From contig NZ_FZMS01000014.1 in assembly GCF_900198365.1 (NCBI RefSeq), positions 1 through 40,560 on the forward strand: a DNA stretch of 40,560 bases, written 5' to 3'. Under the pieces are notes generated by a model that worked only from the letters and a program-made list of their open reading frames with translations, was not told the origin of the DNA and searched no databases. The position numbers were made by a program, and so were the translations under genes. Positions 1 through 7,849 of the stretch are shown in pieces (the first letter of the stretch is position 1; each line of letters opens with the position of its first letter). The stretch comes from Helicobacter bilis (GTDB lineage: Bacteria > Campylobacterota > Campylobacteria > Campylobacterales > Helicobacteraceae).

Positions 1-95
1 TCAAAAAACTTGCAAGTAGATTCCATGACACTCAACCAGCCAGTATAAAACCATACCAGCGGATATAAAGATATAAAAGACAAAGTCGTATAAAA

Positions 96-644
96 CTACT
101 CCAACAATTCTTGCACTGTTTCAGAAAGCTTTCTTGCTTGGTCTGCATCAACATTTAAAACTTGTCCAACACCTTTTAGCGTTTGCTCAAACATCTTTTC
201 ATCCATTTTTACAAGGACATATAGCATAGGTGGTGTTGCTTGTTTATCAGTCCATTTTTCAGCTATTTCTGTTTTCTTCAGATCGGCTTCTACCTTTTGT
301 CTTGCTACTTGCTGACTATTGGCTGATATTTTCATGCCATCATTTTGTTCCAAACTTTCAATTGCTTGTTGAATCTTTGCACTAACTTGTTGTGCGATTT
401 CAGCACGCGCTTGCATTGCTGCTTGATTGATCGCATAGTTTAGATTCCCATCTAAAATTTTTGCAGATCCAATTCCCACTACTACTGATCCAGCCTTTTC
501 CTTTGCAGCCGACATACTATTCACCCATGCAGGTTCATTACTATTTGAAGTAACTTGCCCTTGTTTATCGCCACCACAAGCCACCAAAAAAGCAGCCAAA
601 GCTAAAGCACACAAACCTTTACTAGTAACTGATACTATTTTCAT
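96..644 (-). CDS. lpp20: LPP20-family outer-membrane lipoprotein
   Basis: This is a small lipoprotein of the Helicobacter Lpp20 family, an outer-membrane-anchored surface antigen of unknown biochemical role. The first 23 residues form a lipoprotein signal peptide ending in the lipobox LVAC, so Cys23 would be lipidated. The mature part has the family pattern: a PAWV motif near residue 39, a G-x-G-S-A segment near 58, and a long Ala/Gln-rich helix (N-Q-A-A-x-x-A-R-A-E-I, about 73-83) before a YVLVKMD strand near 143. The length (182 aa) fits the family (about 175). The start is set by a strong GAGGAGA ribosome site upstream of ATG, and a TAGAAT -10 box lies 30 bases upstream. It is transcribed divergently from purU. 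The family assignment is from recognised sequence pattern; function is not known. Confidence 0.85.
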   Translation of the reverse strand: MKIVSVTSKGLCALALAAFLVACGGDKQGQVTSNSNEPAWVNSMSAAKEKAGSVVVGIGSAKILDGNLNYAINQAAMQARAEIAQQVSAKIQQAIESLEQNDGMKISANSQQVARQKVEADLKKTEIAEKWTDKQATPPMLYVLVKMDEKMFEQTLKGVGQVLNVDADQARKLSETVQELLE

Positions 645-673
645 ATATCTCTCCTCAAAAAAAATTAGGTCTA

Positions 674-679
674 ATTCTA
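674..679 (-). promoter_or_regulatory. putative -10 box for lpp20
   Basis: TAGAAT preceded by TTTTTGTTG on the minus strand, 30 bases before the lpp20 start codon. Epsilonproteobacterial sigma-70 promoters rely on the -10 box and A/T-rich upstream DNA, so no -35 is expected. Confidence 0.4.
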
Positions 680-691
680 CAACAAAAATGA

Positions 692-697
692 TAAAAT
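692..697 (+). promoter_or_regulatory. putative -10 box for purU
   Basis: TAAAAT in an A/T-rich context about 48 bases before the purU start, in the divergent lpp20/purU gap. Assignment is by position and resemblance only. Confidence 0.3.
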
Positions 698-744
698 AGC
701 GACTTTATTTTACACAAATTTAATTTTAAGGATTCTAAAGAGTT

Positions 745-1578
745 ATGAAACAGCACACATTGCTTATAAAATGCCAAGATACTAAAGGTTTAGTATTTAA
801 AATCAGTTCGATTCTTTTACTCCATCGGCTAAACATAGAACAAAACAATGAATTTGTAGATAAGATACATAATACTTTTTTTATGCGGACAGAGATTAGC
901 GGTGAGCTAGATTCTAAAAATCTTCTTGCTGAAGTGTGTGCGGCATTACCTAGTGATGCAGAAGTGAGACTTTCCACACAAGATAAGAAGTCGATAGTGA
1001 TTTTTGCGACAAAAGAGAATCATTGCTTAGGTGATTTACTCATACGGCATAATAGCGGTGATTTAGACGCAAATATTTTAGCGGTTATTAGCAATCATGC
1101 GAGTTTAGAAAATCTTGTAGAAAAGTTTGAAATTCCATACTATCATATAGAATCAGAGGGTATCTCAAGGCAAGAGCATGAGACAAAAGTCATTGAGCTT
1201 TGCAAGACTTTAAATCCAGATTTTTTAATACTAGCAAAATATATACGTATTTTATCGCCTACTTTTGTGGAGAGCTTTCCAAACCAAATTATTAATATTC
1301 ATCATTCATTTTTGCCCGCATTTATCGGTGCAAATCCCTATAAACAAGCCTATGAACGCGGTGTAAAAATCATAGGTGCAACCGCTCATTTTGTAAATAA
1401 TCAACTTGATGAAGGACCTATAATCTCGCAAGATACTATACAAATTGACCACAGCTACACATGGCAAGATATGCAAAAAGCAGGACGAGATGTAGAAAAG
1501 GTGGTTTTAGCCCGTGCGTTAAAATTAGCCATTGAAGATAGAATCTTTTTGCATAACAACCGCACGATTATTTTTTAA
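745..1578 (+). CDS. purU: formyltetrahydrofolate deformylase
   Basis: PurU hydrolyses 10-formyl-tetrahydrofolate to formate plus tetrahydrofolate in the cytoplasm, balancing one-carbon pools and supplying formate. The N-terminal 80 residues are an ACT-type regulatory domain (starting HTLLIKCQDTKGLV). The C-terminal part is a formyl-transferase fold with the family signature NIHHSFLPAFIGANPY followed by GVKIIGATAHFV and LDEGPIISQD, which contain the conserved Asn, His and Asp of the hydrolytic site. At 277 aa it is full length (E. coli about 280). The ATG is preceded by an AAGGA site 12 bases upstream. It stands alone between divergent lpp20 and convergent argJ. Identification is secure from the signature block. 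Confidence 0.93.
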   Translation: MKQHTLLIKCQDTKGLVFKISSILLLHRLNIEQNNEFVDKIHNTFFMRTEISGELDSKNLLAEVCAALPSDAEVRLSTQDKKSIVIFATKENHCLGDLLIRHNSGDLDANILAVISNHASLENLVEKFEIPYYHIESEGISRQEHETKVIELCKTLNPDFLILAKYIRILSPTFVESFPNQIINIHHSFLPAFIGANPYKQAYERGVKIIGATAHFVNNQLDEGPIISQDTIQIDHSYTWQDMQKAGRDVEKVVLARALKLAIEDRIFLHNNRTIIF

Positions 1579-1699
1579 TGTAGAATTTGGGCGTAGATTT
1601 CTCTAAATGCTACTGAATTCTTGTAAGAGATTAAAGTATATCCCAAACAAACTTCTTACACCCCCAAAACAGGCGTGCAGTCAGCCGCAAAATTTGAAT

Positions 1700-3157
1700 C
1701 TACGAGCGATAATCTGCATTAATCTTTATATAATCATAGCTTAAGTCGCAACCCCAAGCTTTTGCGCTATGTGTGCCATCTTGTAAATCAATGAGAATAC
1801 GCACGACATCTGCACTCAAAATACTTTTTGCTTTACTTTCATTAAATGTTGTTCCTACGCCATTTTTTACAATTGCAATTTTCCCTTTTTTACTTGCAAA
1901 TACAAGATTAAATTTACTCGCATCAAAACTCGCATTACTATACCCCATAGCACAGATAATGCGTCCCCAGTTTGCATCTTTACCAAAAATGGCGGTTTTA
2001 ACAAGATTTGAGCCGATGATAGCCTTGCTTAGGGTTTGGGCTTGTTGCAGACTCTGTGCGTTTTTAATGGATACTTCAAGCAAATGCGTAGCGCCCTCGC
2101 CATCTTTAGCGATTTGTTTGGCAAGATTGACGCATACTTTTTTTAACGCTTTTTTGAATATCTCATAGTCTGTGCTTTTACTTGAAATAATCTCATTTTT
2201 TGCCGCACCATTTGCTAAAACAACAACCATATCATTTGTTGAAGTGTCGCCATCAACGCTTATTTGATTGAAAGTTTGCGTATTAATCTCACTTAATGCT
2301 TCTTGCAATAACTCTTTAGATATCGCTATATCAGTCAAAATAAAGCCTAGCATGGTCGCCATATTTGGGTGAATCATGCCAGAACCTTTTGCCATGCCAA
2401 AGATTCTAAATTTATTGTTTTTCTTTTCTGTTTTTGCCTTTTCATTGCATGTTTCTTTTTCTTGTGTTTTAGAATCTAACTTATTTTCTATGCTTGTAGA
2501 ATCTTTAGCATTTTCTTTAGATTCTGTGTTAATGACAATATTTTTAGAATCTTTAGACTTTTCATTGTGAGTGCTTTTTTCTGCTTGTGTTGCATTCTCT
2601 CCTTTGTTAGATTCTGTCTTTTTAGAATCTAGATCGCTTTGGTCTTGTAGTTTGCAAGTTATGCCAAAAGTCTTTGGAAAAGTATCTGTTGTCATAATGG
2701 CTTTACTTGCTAATTTTATAGAATCTTTATTGCTGTTTTTTTGTGCTACTAGCTTTGGGATAACTTTCAAGATTCTAGACATGGGTAATTGTACTCCGAT
2801 AACGCCTGTGGAAGCAAGTAAAATATGCTTAGAATCTACACGCAACACTCTTGCTAGGGCTTCCGCACTTCTCTCGCAATTTTCTTCACCTTGCTTTCCT
2901 GTGCAAGCATTCGCACAACCAGAATTTATCATAACAGCACGGATATGATTTTGTATCTTTGCCTTATTGTGAGTGATACAAGCCGCTTGTACGCTATTTT
3001 TCGTCCATACACCAGCACTTTGGCAAGGCTCTTGTGAGTAGATAAGAGCTAGGTCTAGCCTATTTTTATACTTTATATTTGCCTTTATGCCAGAGAGTTT
3101 GAAGCCTTTTGGAAGCTTTGTGCTTCTTTTTGCCTTAAGTTTTATTTGTGTCGCCAT
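1700..3157 (-). CDS. argJ: ArgJ ornithine acetyltransferase / N-acetylglutamate synthase with low-complexity insertion
   Basis: ArgJ moves the acetyl group from N-acetylornithine to glutamate, recycling acetyl in arginine synthesis. It is made as a precursor that cleaves itself before a threonine; here the cleavage motif is NMATML, with Thr268 as the expected nucleophile. KGSGMIHPN precedes it, GDTSTNDM follows, and ANWGRI appears late, all as in the family. The protein is 485 aa against a usual 400 or so. The excess is one block at about residues 171-249 that is almost entirely Lys, Ser, Glu, Asp, Asn and Thr, sitting in the alpha chain just before the cleavage region. Both flanks are in frame and conserved, so this is an insertion and not a frameshift. 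The start ATG follows AAAGGT. A candidate -10 box lies about 28 bases upstream. Confidence 0.93.
   Translation of the reverse strand: MATQIKLKAKRSTKLPKGFKLSGIKANIKYKNRLDLALIYSQEPCQSAGVWTKNSVQAACITHNKAKIQNHIRAVMINSGCANACTGKQGEENCERSAEALARVLRVDSKHILLASTGVIGVQLPMSRILKVIPKLVAQKNSNKDSIKLASKAIMTTDTFPKTFGITCKLQDQSDLDSKKTESNKGENATQAEKSTHNEKSKDSKNIVINTESKENAKDSTSIENKLDSKTQEKETCNEKAKTEKKNNKFRIFGMAKGSGMIHPNMATMLGFILTDIAISKELLQEALSEINTQTFNQISVDGDTSTNDMVVVLANGAAKNEIISSKSTDYEIFKKALKKVCVNLAKQIAKDGEGATHLLEVSIKNAQSLQQAQTLSKAIIGSNLVKTAIFGKDANWGRIICAMGYSNASFDASKFNLVFASKKGKIAIVKNGVGTTFNESKAKSILSADVVRILIDLQDGTHSAKAWGCDLSYDYIKINADYRS
2411..2647 (-). repeat. low-complexity, AGAWTCT-rich insertion inside argJ
   Basis: This stretch codes for the hydrophilic ArgJ insertion (residues about 171-249). 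It holds at least six copies of AGAATCT/AGATTCT, giving repeated peptide bits such as LDSK, ESK and DSK. The composition is unlike the conserved flanks. Confidence 0.7.
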
Positions 3158-3184
3158 GCTATACCTTTTTTAGAATCTGCAGTG

Positions 3185-3190
3185 ATTGTA
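3185..3190 (-). promoter_or_regulatory. putative -10 box for argJ
   Basis: TACAAT on the minus strand following TTTTTTCGC, about 28 bases upstream of the argJ start codon. Confidence 0.4.
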
Positions 3191-3290
3191 GCGAAAAAAC
3201 ACATAAAGATTCCATATTTCTAACACTCGCACCTATGATATAGATTCTATGTGTAAAAACTTCACACTTAGCGATTTTTTACCATAATAT

Positions 3291-4379
3291 CTAATCAAGT
3301 TTAAATAATGTTTGTTCTAATGGGCTTATATCGATCTGTCCTGAGAGATAGAAATATTTGCGTAATACTAAGAGATTAAGTAAGCCTTGAAGTCTTTTAT
3401 CATAGAATCTAGCACAAAATTTGTGTGCGTTTTGTATGATTTCCTTTGCTTCATTTGTGTGTGTTTTGTAATATTCAAGCACGGAATCTACATCGCTATA
3501 ATCACGACTAATAGCTGCAAAATGCACACCTTTTTCTAGCTTATCCTCCATAAACCAAGTTTCTATTTCAGGCTCTGGCATAATGCAGAGTGAGTTTGAG
3601 CTTAGCACCCATTTGAGATTACTTGCCACATCATAGCCCTCAAGGCTTAGTAGAAATTTATAGGGCAAATGCTCTTGTATTGAGAGTTTATCTTTTAGCC
3701 ATTCTGGATTAGAATCCGCTCGTCCAACATGTCCAATATCGCAATTTGGATTAGTAAAATGCTTTTCAAAAAAGCGGATTCTATGGTCTTGATATACAGC
3801 ACCGCGAAATAGTAATATATCCTTTTTATCCTCAAATCTTATTGGGTCGTTTATGAAATGAAAATGACGATATTTTTCAAGCTGCATTAATACTGAATTT
3901 TCATTACAAGTAATAATGGGGCGAGATTTACAAATCGCAGGAAAGCTTAAAAGCTCACTCACATCATAAAACATATATGCCCATGCTAAATTATCCTTAA
4001 AATATCTCGTCCATTCATATGAGTCATAATAATACACTGATCCAGCCTTATAGGTATTATTTTTCAAAAAATCTATATTTGGCACAAGTTGCTGCAAGTT
4101 TGCTAATCGGCTAGGATAAGGCGGTAAATCTAAGTCTAGTGGGCTTATTTGCGGTAATTTATCTTTTGTTAATGGGATATGAAAGGGCTTATTTAGTTTA
4201 TTGTAATAATTTATGCGATTACTTATGTCTTCTAGGTTTTTATCATAAATTTTTAGTAGTTTTTGTATCTTTGTTTCAAGCTGCTTTTGTGCTATTATGC
4301 GTGGTATTATCATACGCATAATGCCTTTGAGATTATAGATAAAACGCGAACCCCTTGTCTGCAATAAATACCCTTTCAT
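3291..4379 (-). CDS. GT90 (CAP10/LpsA-type) LPS glycosyltransferase
   Basis: This looks like a glycosyltransferase family 90 protein, the group that includes the LpsA-type enzymes adding a sugar to the LPS core or O-chain in the cytoplasm or at the inner membrane. The family pattern is visible in the C-terminal half: DILLFRGAVYQDHRIRFFEKH (about residue 187 on), a GHVG segment, and the hallmark KFLLSLEGYDVASNLKWVL followed by SNSLCIMPEPEIETWF, which in this family binds the nucleotide sugar. Length is 362 aa. The ATG at 4379 lies 22 bases from a TATAAT box. A second ATG at 4319 has a better ribosome site (AAAGG, 4 bases upstream), so the true N-terminus could be 20 residues shorter. The gene is monocistronic; acceptor and sugar cannot be told from sequence. 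Confidence 0.8.
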   Translation of the reverse strand: MKGYLLQTRGSRFIYNLKGIMRMIIPRIIAQKQLETKIQKLLKIYDKNLEDISNRINYYNKLNKPFHIPLTKDKLPQISPLDLDLPPYPSRLANLQQLVPNIDFLKNNTYKAGSVYYYDSYEWTRYFKDNLAWAYMFYDVSELLSFPAICKSRPIITCNENSVLMQLEKYRHFHFINDPIRFEDKKDILLFRGAVYQDHRIRFFEKHFTNPNCDIGHVGRADSNPEWLKDKLSIQEHLPYKFLLSLEGYDVASNLKWVLSSNSLCIMPEPEIETWFMEDKLEKGVHFAAISRDYSDVDSVLEYYKTHTNEAKEIIQNAHKFCARFYDKRLQGLLNLLVLRKYFYLSGQIDISPLEQTLFKLD

Positions 4380-4401
4380 TTGCTTTTAAAACTAGCGGAG
4401 T

Positions 4402-4407
4402 ATTATA
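4402..4407 (-). promoter_or_regulatory. putative -10 box for the GT90 gene
   Basis: TATAAT on the minus strand 22-28 bases before the start codon, in the divergent gap with the yejA-like gene. Confidence 0.5.
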
Positions 4408-4523
4408 TAGAAAAGTTATGAAGATGATATGCGATATTGCCAAATACAAAATTATAGGCAAAAGATTCCATACCACAATCGTATTATTTACTCTCATATA
4501 TAAAGTTATACACAGAAAAACAT

Positions 4524-4529
4524 TATAAT
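4524..4529 (+). promoter_or_regulatory. putative -10 box for the yejA-like gene
   Basis: TATAAT in very A/T-rich DNA, 40 bases before the ATG at 4569. Confidence 0.45.
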
Positions 4530-4568
4530 AAACACTTATATTTAAAACAAAAAATTATCAGGTAAAAA

Positions 4569-6476
4569 ATGCTACAAAATATTTTTATGCGATATGCTAG
4601 ATTCTTTGTATTTATTCTCTCTTTTATTGTGCTTTTTAGTGTATGCGTTTATGCGAAAAGTCGCTCTAATCTTTATACCACATGGCATAGTGCTATTGCT
4701 ATGGATATGACACCAAAGCATGAAAATGCGAAATTTTTACCTTATGCGAATCCAAAAGCAAAAAAAGGCGGGGATTTTAAGACTATGGGGCTTGGTGGCT
4801 TTGATAGTCTCGATTTATTTGTGCTAAAGGGGAATAAGGCAGATTCACTAGATTTAGTCTATGATACTTTGATGAGCCAAAGCTATGATGAGCCTTATGC
4901 GATATATCCGCTTATAGCAGAAAAAGTAAGCATTGCAAATGATAATAGCGGTGTAAGATTTATGATAAATCCAAAGGCAAGATTCAGTGATAATAGTAAG
5001 GTGAGTGCCAGTGATGTGAAGTTTAGCTTTGATATGCTTATGCAAAAAGGCGATCCCACTCAATCTCGCTATTACGCTGATGTGAAAGAAGCGGTTGTGG
5101 TGAGTGAAAATATTATTGAATTTATCTTTAAACATAATGAAAATAAAGAATTGCCTTTTATCCTTACGCAACTACACATTATCCCAAAACACTTCTACCT
5201 ACAAAACAATAAGCAAAATAATGAGAATCTATATGGTAAAAAGCCCTTACGCATACCGCTTGGCAGTGGCCCTTACACAATAGAATCTTTTGAGATAAAT
5301 AAATATATCACCTATAAAAAAAATAAAGACTATTGGGCGAAAGACTTAATGATAAATATTGGAGCATATAACTTTGATAAAATAACAATAGAATATTATA
5401 AGGACGCCAATGTCGCTTTGCGTGCATTTCTAGCGGGGAATTATGACTATCGCTTTGAGCCACAGGCAAAAGCATGGGCGAATGACTATAAGGGAAGCAG
5501 CCTTAATGCAGGAAAGTTTAAAAAGATCACTTTAACACATGGCTTACCAGCAGGTATGCAGGGCTTTTATCTTAACGCAAGAAAGACGCATTTAAATGAT
5601 ATAAGAGTAAGGGAGGCAATACTTCAATGCTTTGATTTTGAATGGAGTAATGAATATCTATTTTACTCACAATATAAACGCACACAAAGCTATTATGAAA
5701 ACTCAATATATGCTTCAAATGGTCTCTTAAGAGATTCTAAAGATGAAATAGAGATATTACAATCACTTGGAATCTTACGCTATGATAAAAGCACAAAAGA
5801 GCTTGAGATAACAAAAGGCTATAAAGATTCTATAAATCCTCGCTTGCTGAATGAAGTTTATAAGAATCCAACAACGACCCCGCCAAACTCAAAGAGAGCA
5901 AATCTCATATACGCACAAAAGCTATTAAAAGATGCAGGCTACAAAGTGGTGGAAAATAAACTTGTAGATTCTAATAATAAGCTAGTGAAACTCACGCTTT
6001 TATTAAATTCACCTTTATTTGAACGCATGGTTTTGCCGTTTAAAAAGAATCTAGCAATACTTGGTATTACCCTTGATATACGATTAATAGATTCAGCTCA
6101 ATATGAAAATAGAGTAAAACAATTTGATTATGATATAATTGTGGGTTTGATACCACAAAGCCTTTTTCCGGGAAATGAACAAGACTTTTTCTTTTCATCA
6201 ATGAGTGCCGATATGGAAGGCTCAAGGAATTTTTCTGGTGTGAAAAATAAAGCGATTGATAAGCTTATTATTTTGCTTAATCAAACGACAGACTATAATA
6301 AACGCATAGCGATTTTACATGCGATGGATAGAATCTTACTATGGGGATTCTATGTTGTGCCACATTATTATAGCCCTAGTTTTCGTATCGCTTTAAGGCA
6401 TGATATACAAAAGCCAGATATTTTTCCACCTTATGCTTCACCTTTTAGCATATATCATTATTGGTGGATAGAGTAA
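4569..6476 (+). CDS. YejA-like periplasmic oligopeptide-binding protein (SBP family 5)
   Basis: This is an extracellular solute-binding protein family 5 member, closest in pattern to YejA/microcin C-type peptide-binding proteins that feed an ABC importer. A hydrophobic segment at about residues 10-29 ending VCVYA is a Sec signal. The mature start HSAIAMDMTPKH, PYANPKAKKGGDF and GFDSLDLFVLKG are typical of the YejA subgroup, as are YADVKEAVVV, LRAFLAGNYDYRFE and the long C-terminal lobe ending in YHYWW. Length (635 aa) is normal for the subgroup. The start has a short AGG site 6-7 bases upstream. No permease or ATPase genes adjoin it; the next gene is an outer-membrane protein starting 12 bases after its stop, suggesting co-transcription. 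The peptide substrate is unknown. Confidence 0.85.
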   Translation: MLQNIFMRYARFFVFILSFIVLFSVCVYAKSRSNLYTTWHSAIAMDMTPKHENAKFLPYANPKAKKGGDFKTMGLGGFDSLDLFVLKGNKADSLDLVYDTLMSQSYDEPYAIYPLIAEKVSIANDNSGVRFMINPKARFSDNSKVSASDVKFSFDMLMQKGDPTQSRYYADVKEAVVVSENIIEFIFKHNENKELPFILTQLHIIPKHFYLQNNKQNNENLYGKKPLRIPLGSGPYTIESFEINKYITYKKNKDYWAKDLMINIGAYNFDKITIEYYKDANVALRAFLAGNYDYRFEPQAKAWANDYKGSSLNAGKFKKITLTHGLPAGMQGFYLNARKTHLNDIRVREAILQCFDFEWSNEYLFYSQYKRTQSYYENSIYASNGLLRDSKDEIEILQSLGILRYDKSTKELEITKGYKDSINPRLLNEVYKNPTTTPPNSKRANLIYAQKLLKDAGYKVVENKLVDSNNKLVKLTLLLNSPLFERMVLPFKKNLAILGITLDIRLIDSAQYENRVKQFDYDIIVGLIPQSLFPGNEQDFFFSSMSADMEGSRNFSGVKNKAIDKLIILLNQTTDYNKRIAILHAMDRILLWGFYVVPHYYSPSFRIALRHDIQKPDIFPPYASPFSIYHYWWIE

Positions 6477-6487
6477 TGGAGGGTAAT

Positions 6488-7384
6488 ATGAGATTAAAAT
6501 TCACAAGCGTATGTTTATGTATATGTATGCAATCAGTGTTTGCCGCAAATATACAAGGAATCTATAAGGAAGAATCAAATGAAGAGGCAGATAAGGATTC
6601 TAAACAAACGCATATCTTTAAAGAAGATGTATATAGAGAGCATAATCCACTTTTTACAAATACATATAAAAAAGCTAGTCTAGCCTATACAGACACACTT
6701 GGTCTAAGTGATACGCAAACCTTAATGTATAATGGCTTAAATACGCAGTATAGACATCCTTTTGTATGGAAAAAGATTCAGATAGATTCATTTGCTAATA
6801 TTGCTTTTGGTAATGCCTTGCTTACGACACAAGCCACACAAACTAGCTCTTTCTTTTTTGGCACAAATCTTGGGGCTAATGCCTCTGTGCCTTTGCCTAT
6901 ACAAAATGTTGTAGCACATGGGGTATTTGGCATTGATATAGGCTTTGGGGCTTTAAGTAGTCAAGTAAATAATATGCTATTTCAAGGCTTTTTTGGTATT
7001 GATTTTTTCTATGATAAATTTGTATTTCGCCCATTTATTAGCTTTTCTCTTATTACGCCTTTTAGCAGCGTGTATAATGTGAGTGTTGCGGGCTTGACTG
7101 ATATTGGTTTAAAGACTTTTTATAGGGGGGATTATATGCTAGGCTCTATTAATATAGCTTTATCAAATCTTTTTTCAAAAAATAATGCTGGGGTCTTTAC
7201 TCTCTTACCACAATCTACACCGCTTTTTTTAGGTGCCAATGCTTTGAGATTTAATGTAAATGCTAGTATTGACTACTTTGCAACACAGCATTTAAACTTT
7301 AATGCTATGGCTTTGGTTACTTATACTTCAAGCTATCATGCCTTAAATGCTGGAGGGCAAGTAGGGGCAACTTATAGATTCTAA
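6488..7384 (+). CDS. Helicobacter-type outer-membrane beta-barrel protein
   Basis: I read this as an outer-membrane barrel of the general Helicobacter OMP type. Residues 1-19 or so form a signal peptide ending QSVFA. The remainder shows alternating hydrophobic/polar strands with many aromatic and glycine residues (SSFFFGTNLGANASV, FGIDIGFGALSS, FGIDFFYDKFVFRPF), and the chain ends in YRF, the terminal aromatic expected for BamA-dependent barrels. The frame is open from a TTG at 6461, but the ATG at 6488 has a perfect GGAGG site 5-6 bases upstream and starts right at the signal peptide, so I use it. The gene follows the yejA-like gene with only 11 bases between them, so the two may share a promoter. 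Ligand and exact OMP subfamily are not recognisable to me. Confidence 0.7.
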   Translation: MRLKFTSVCLCICMQSVFAANIQGIYKEESNEEADKDSKQTHIFKEDVYREHNPLFTNTYKKASLAYTDTLGLSDTQTLMYNGLNTQYRHPFVWKKIQIDSFANIAFGNALLTTQATQTSSFFFGTNLGANASVPLPIQNVVAHGVFGIDIGFGALSSQVNNMLFQGFFGIDFFYDKFVFRPFISFSLITPFSSVYNVSVAGLTDIGLKTFYRGDYMLGSINIALSNLFSKNNAGVFTLLPQSTPLFLGANALRFNVNASIDYFATQHLNFNAMALVTYTSSYHALNAGGQVGATYRF

Positions 7385-7398
7385 GTTTTAGAATCTAT
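7374..7398. terminator. perfect 11-bp inverted repeat of AGAWTCT at the OMP gene end
   Basis: ATAGATTCTAA, loop GTT, then TTAGAATCTAT: an 11-bp perfect stem overlapping the OMP stop codon. It lacks a clear T tract, so terminator function is only possible. It is made of two opposed copies of the window-wide AGAWTCT motif. Confidence 0.45.
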
Positions 7399-7551
7399 CT
7401 CATTTGCAAGTGTATAGAATCTAGATTTTAAAACAGCTTGTCATATTAAGTGCAACAAAACAACTCAAAGTTTAGATTCTGTAAGAGATTTTTAGTCTAT
7501 AGCTTAAAATGTCAGGAAGCTAAATTTTTAATAGTAAATATAAGGAAAAAT

Positions 7552-7803
7552 ATGCGATTAGATAAATTCTTAAATGCAGTCAATCTTACAAAACGAAGAG
7601 CAATAGCCCAAGATATGTGTGCTAATGGTGTTGTGCTTGTAAATGGTGTAGTATCAAAAAGCTCAAAAGAAGTCAAAGTAAATGACATTATTACCTTAAA
7701 GTTTTTGGAATCAACACATCAATATAAAGTCTTACAAATCCCAACATTAAAAACTATACCTAAGAGTATGAAAAATGAGTATGTTTTGGAGTTAGATTCT
7801 TAG
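7552..7803 (+). CDS. RqcP/Hsp15-like S4 RNA-binding protein
   Basis: This is an 83-residue protein made of one S4 RNA-binding domain. MRLDKFLNAVNLTKRRAIAQ is the classic S4 start, followed by GVVLVNGVVSKSSKEVKVND, the positively charged loop and turn of the domain. Small stand-alone S4 proteins of this kind include RqcP (formerly in the YabO/Hsp15 group), which binds 50S-peptidyl-tRNA complexes and helps ribosome-associated quality control; that role is inference from the family. The frame is open from 7450, but the ATG at 7552 has an AAGGA site 5-6 bases upstream and begins exactly at the domain. It converges on the glycosyltransferase-like gene 46 bases away, with a hairpin between. Confidence 0.8.
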   Translation: MRLDKFLNAVNLTKRRAIAQDMCANGVVLVNGVVSKSSKEVKVNDIITLKFLESTHQYKVLQIPTLKTIPKSMKNEYVLELDS

Positions 7804-7810
7804 AATATGC

Positions 7811-7828
7811 CAAGCCTATAGAGGCTTG
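7811..7828. terminator. hairpin between convergent genes
   Basis: CAAGCCT, loop ATAG, AGGCTTG: a 7-bp perfect stem with a 4-base loop in the 46-base gap between convergent genes. Neither side has a strong T tract, so it is a candidate bidirectional terminator only. Confidence 0.5.
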
Positions 7829-7849
7829 TCAATATGCTGGATTTTCTTA

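Noticed and set aside
1622-1660. Inverted repeat TGTAAGA...TCTTACA between purU and argJ as a terminator
   Set aside because: The loop is 25 bases and there is no T tract, so a stable terminator is unlikely.
7127-7132. G6 run in the OMP gene as a possible second contingency tract
   Set aside because: Six G is too short to slip at meaningful rates, and the gene is in frame across it.
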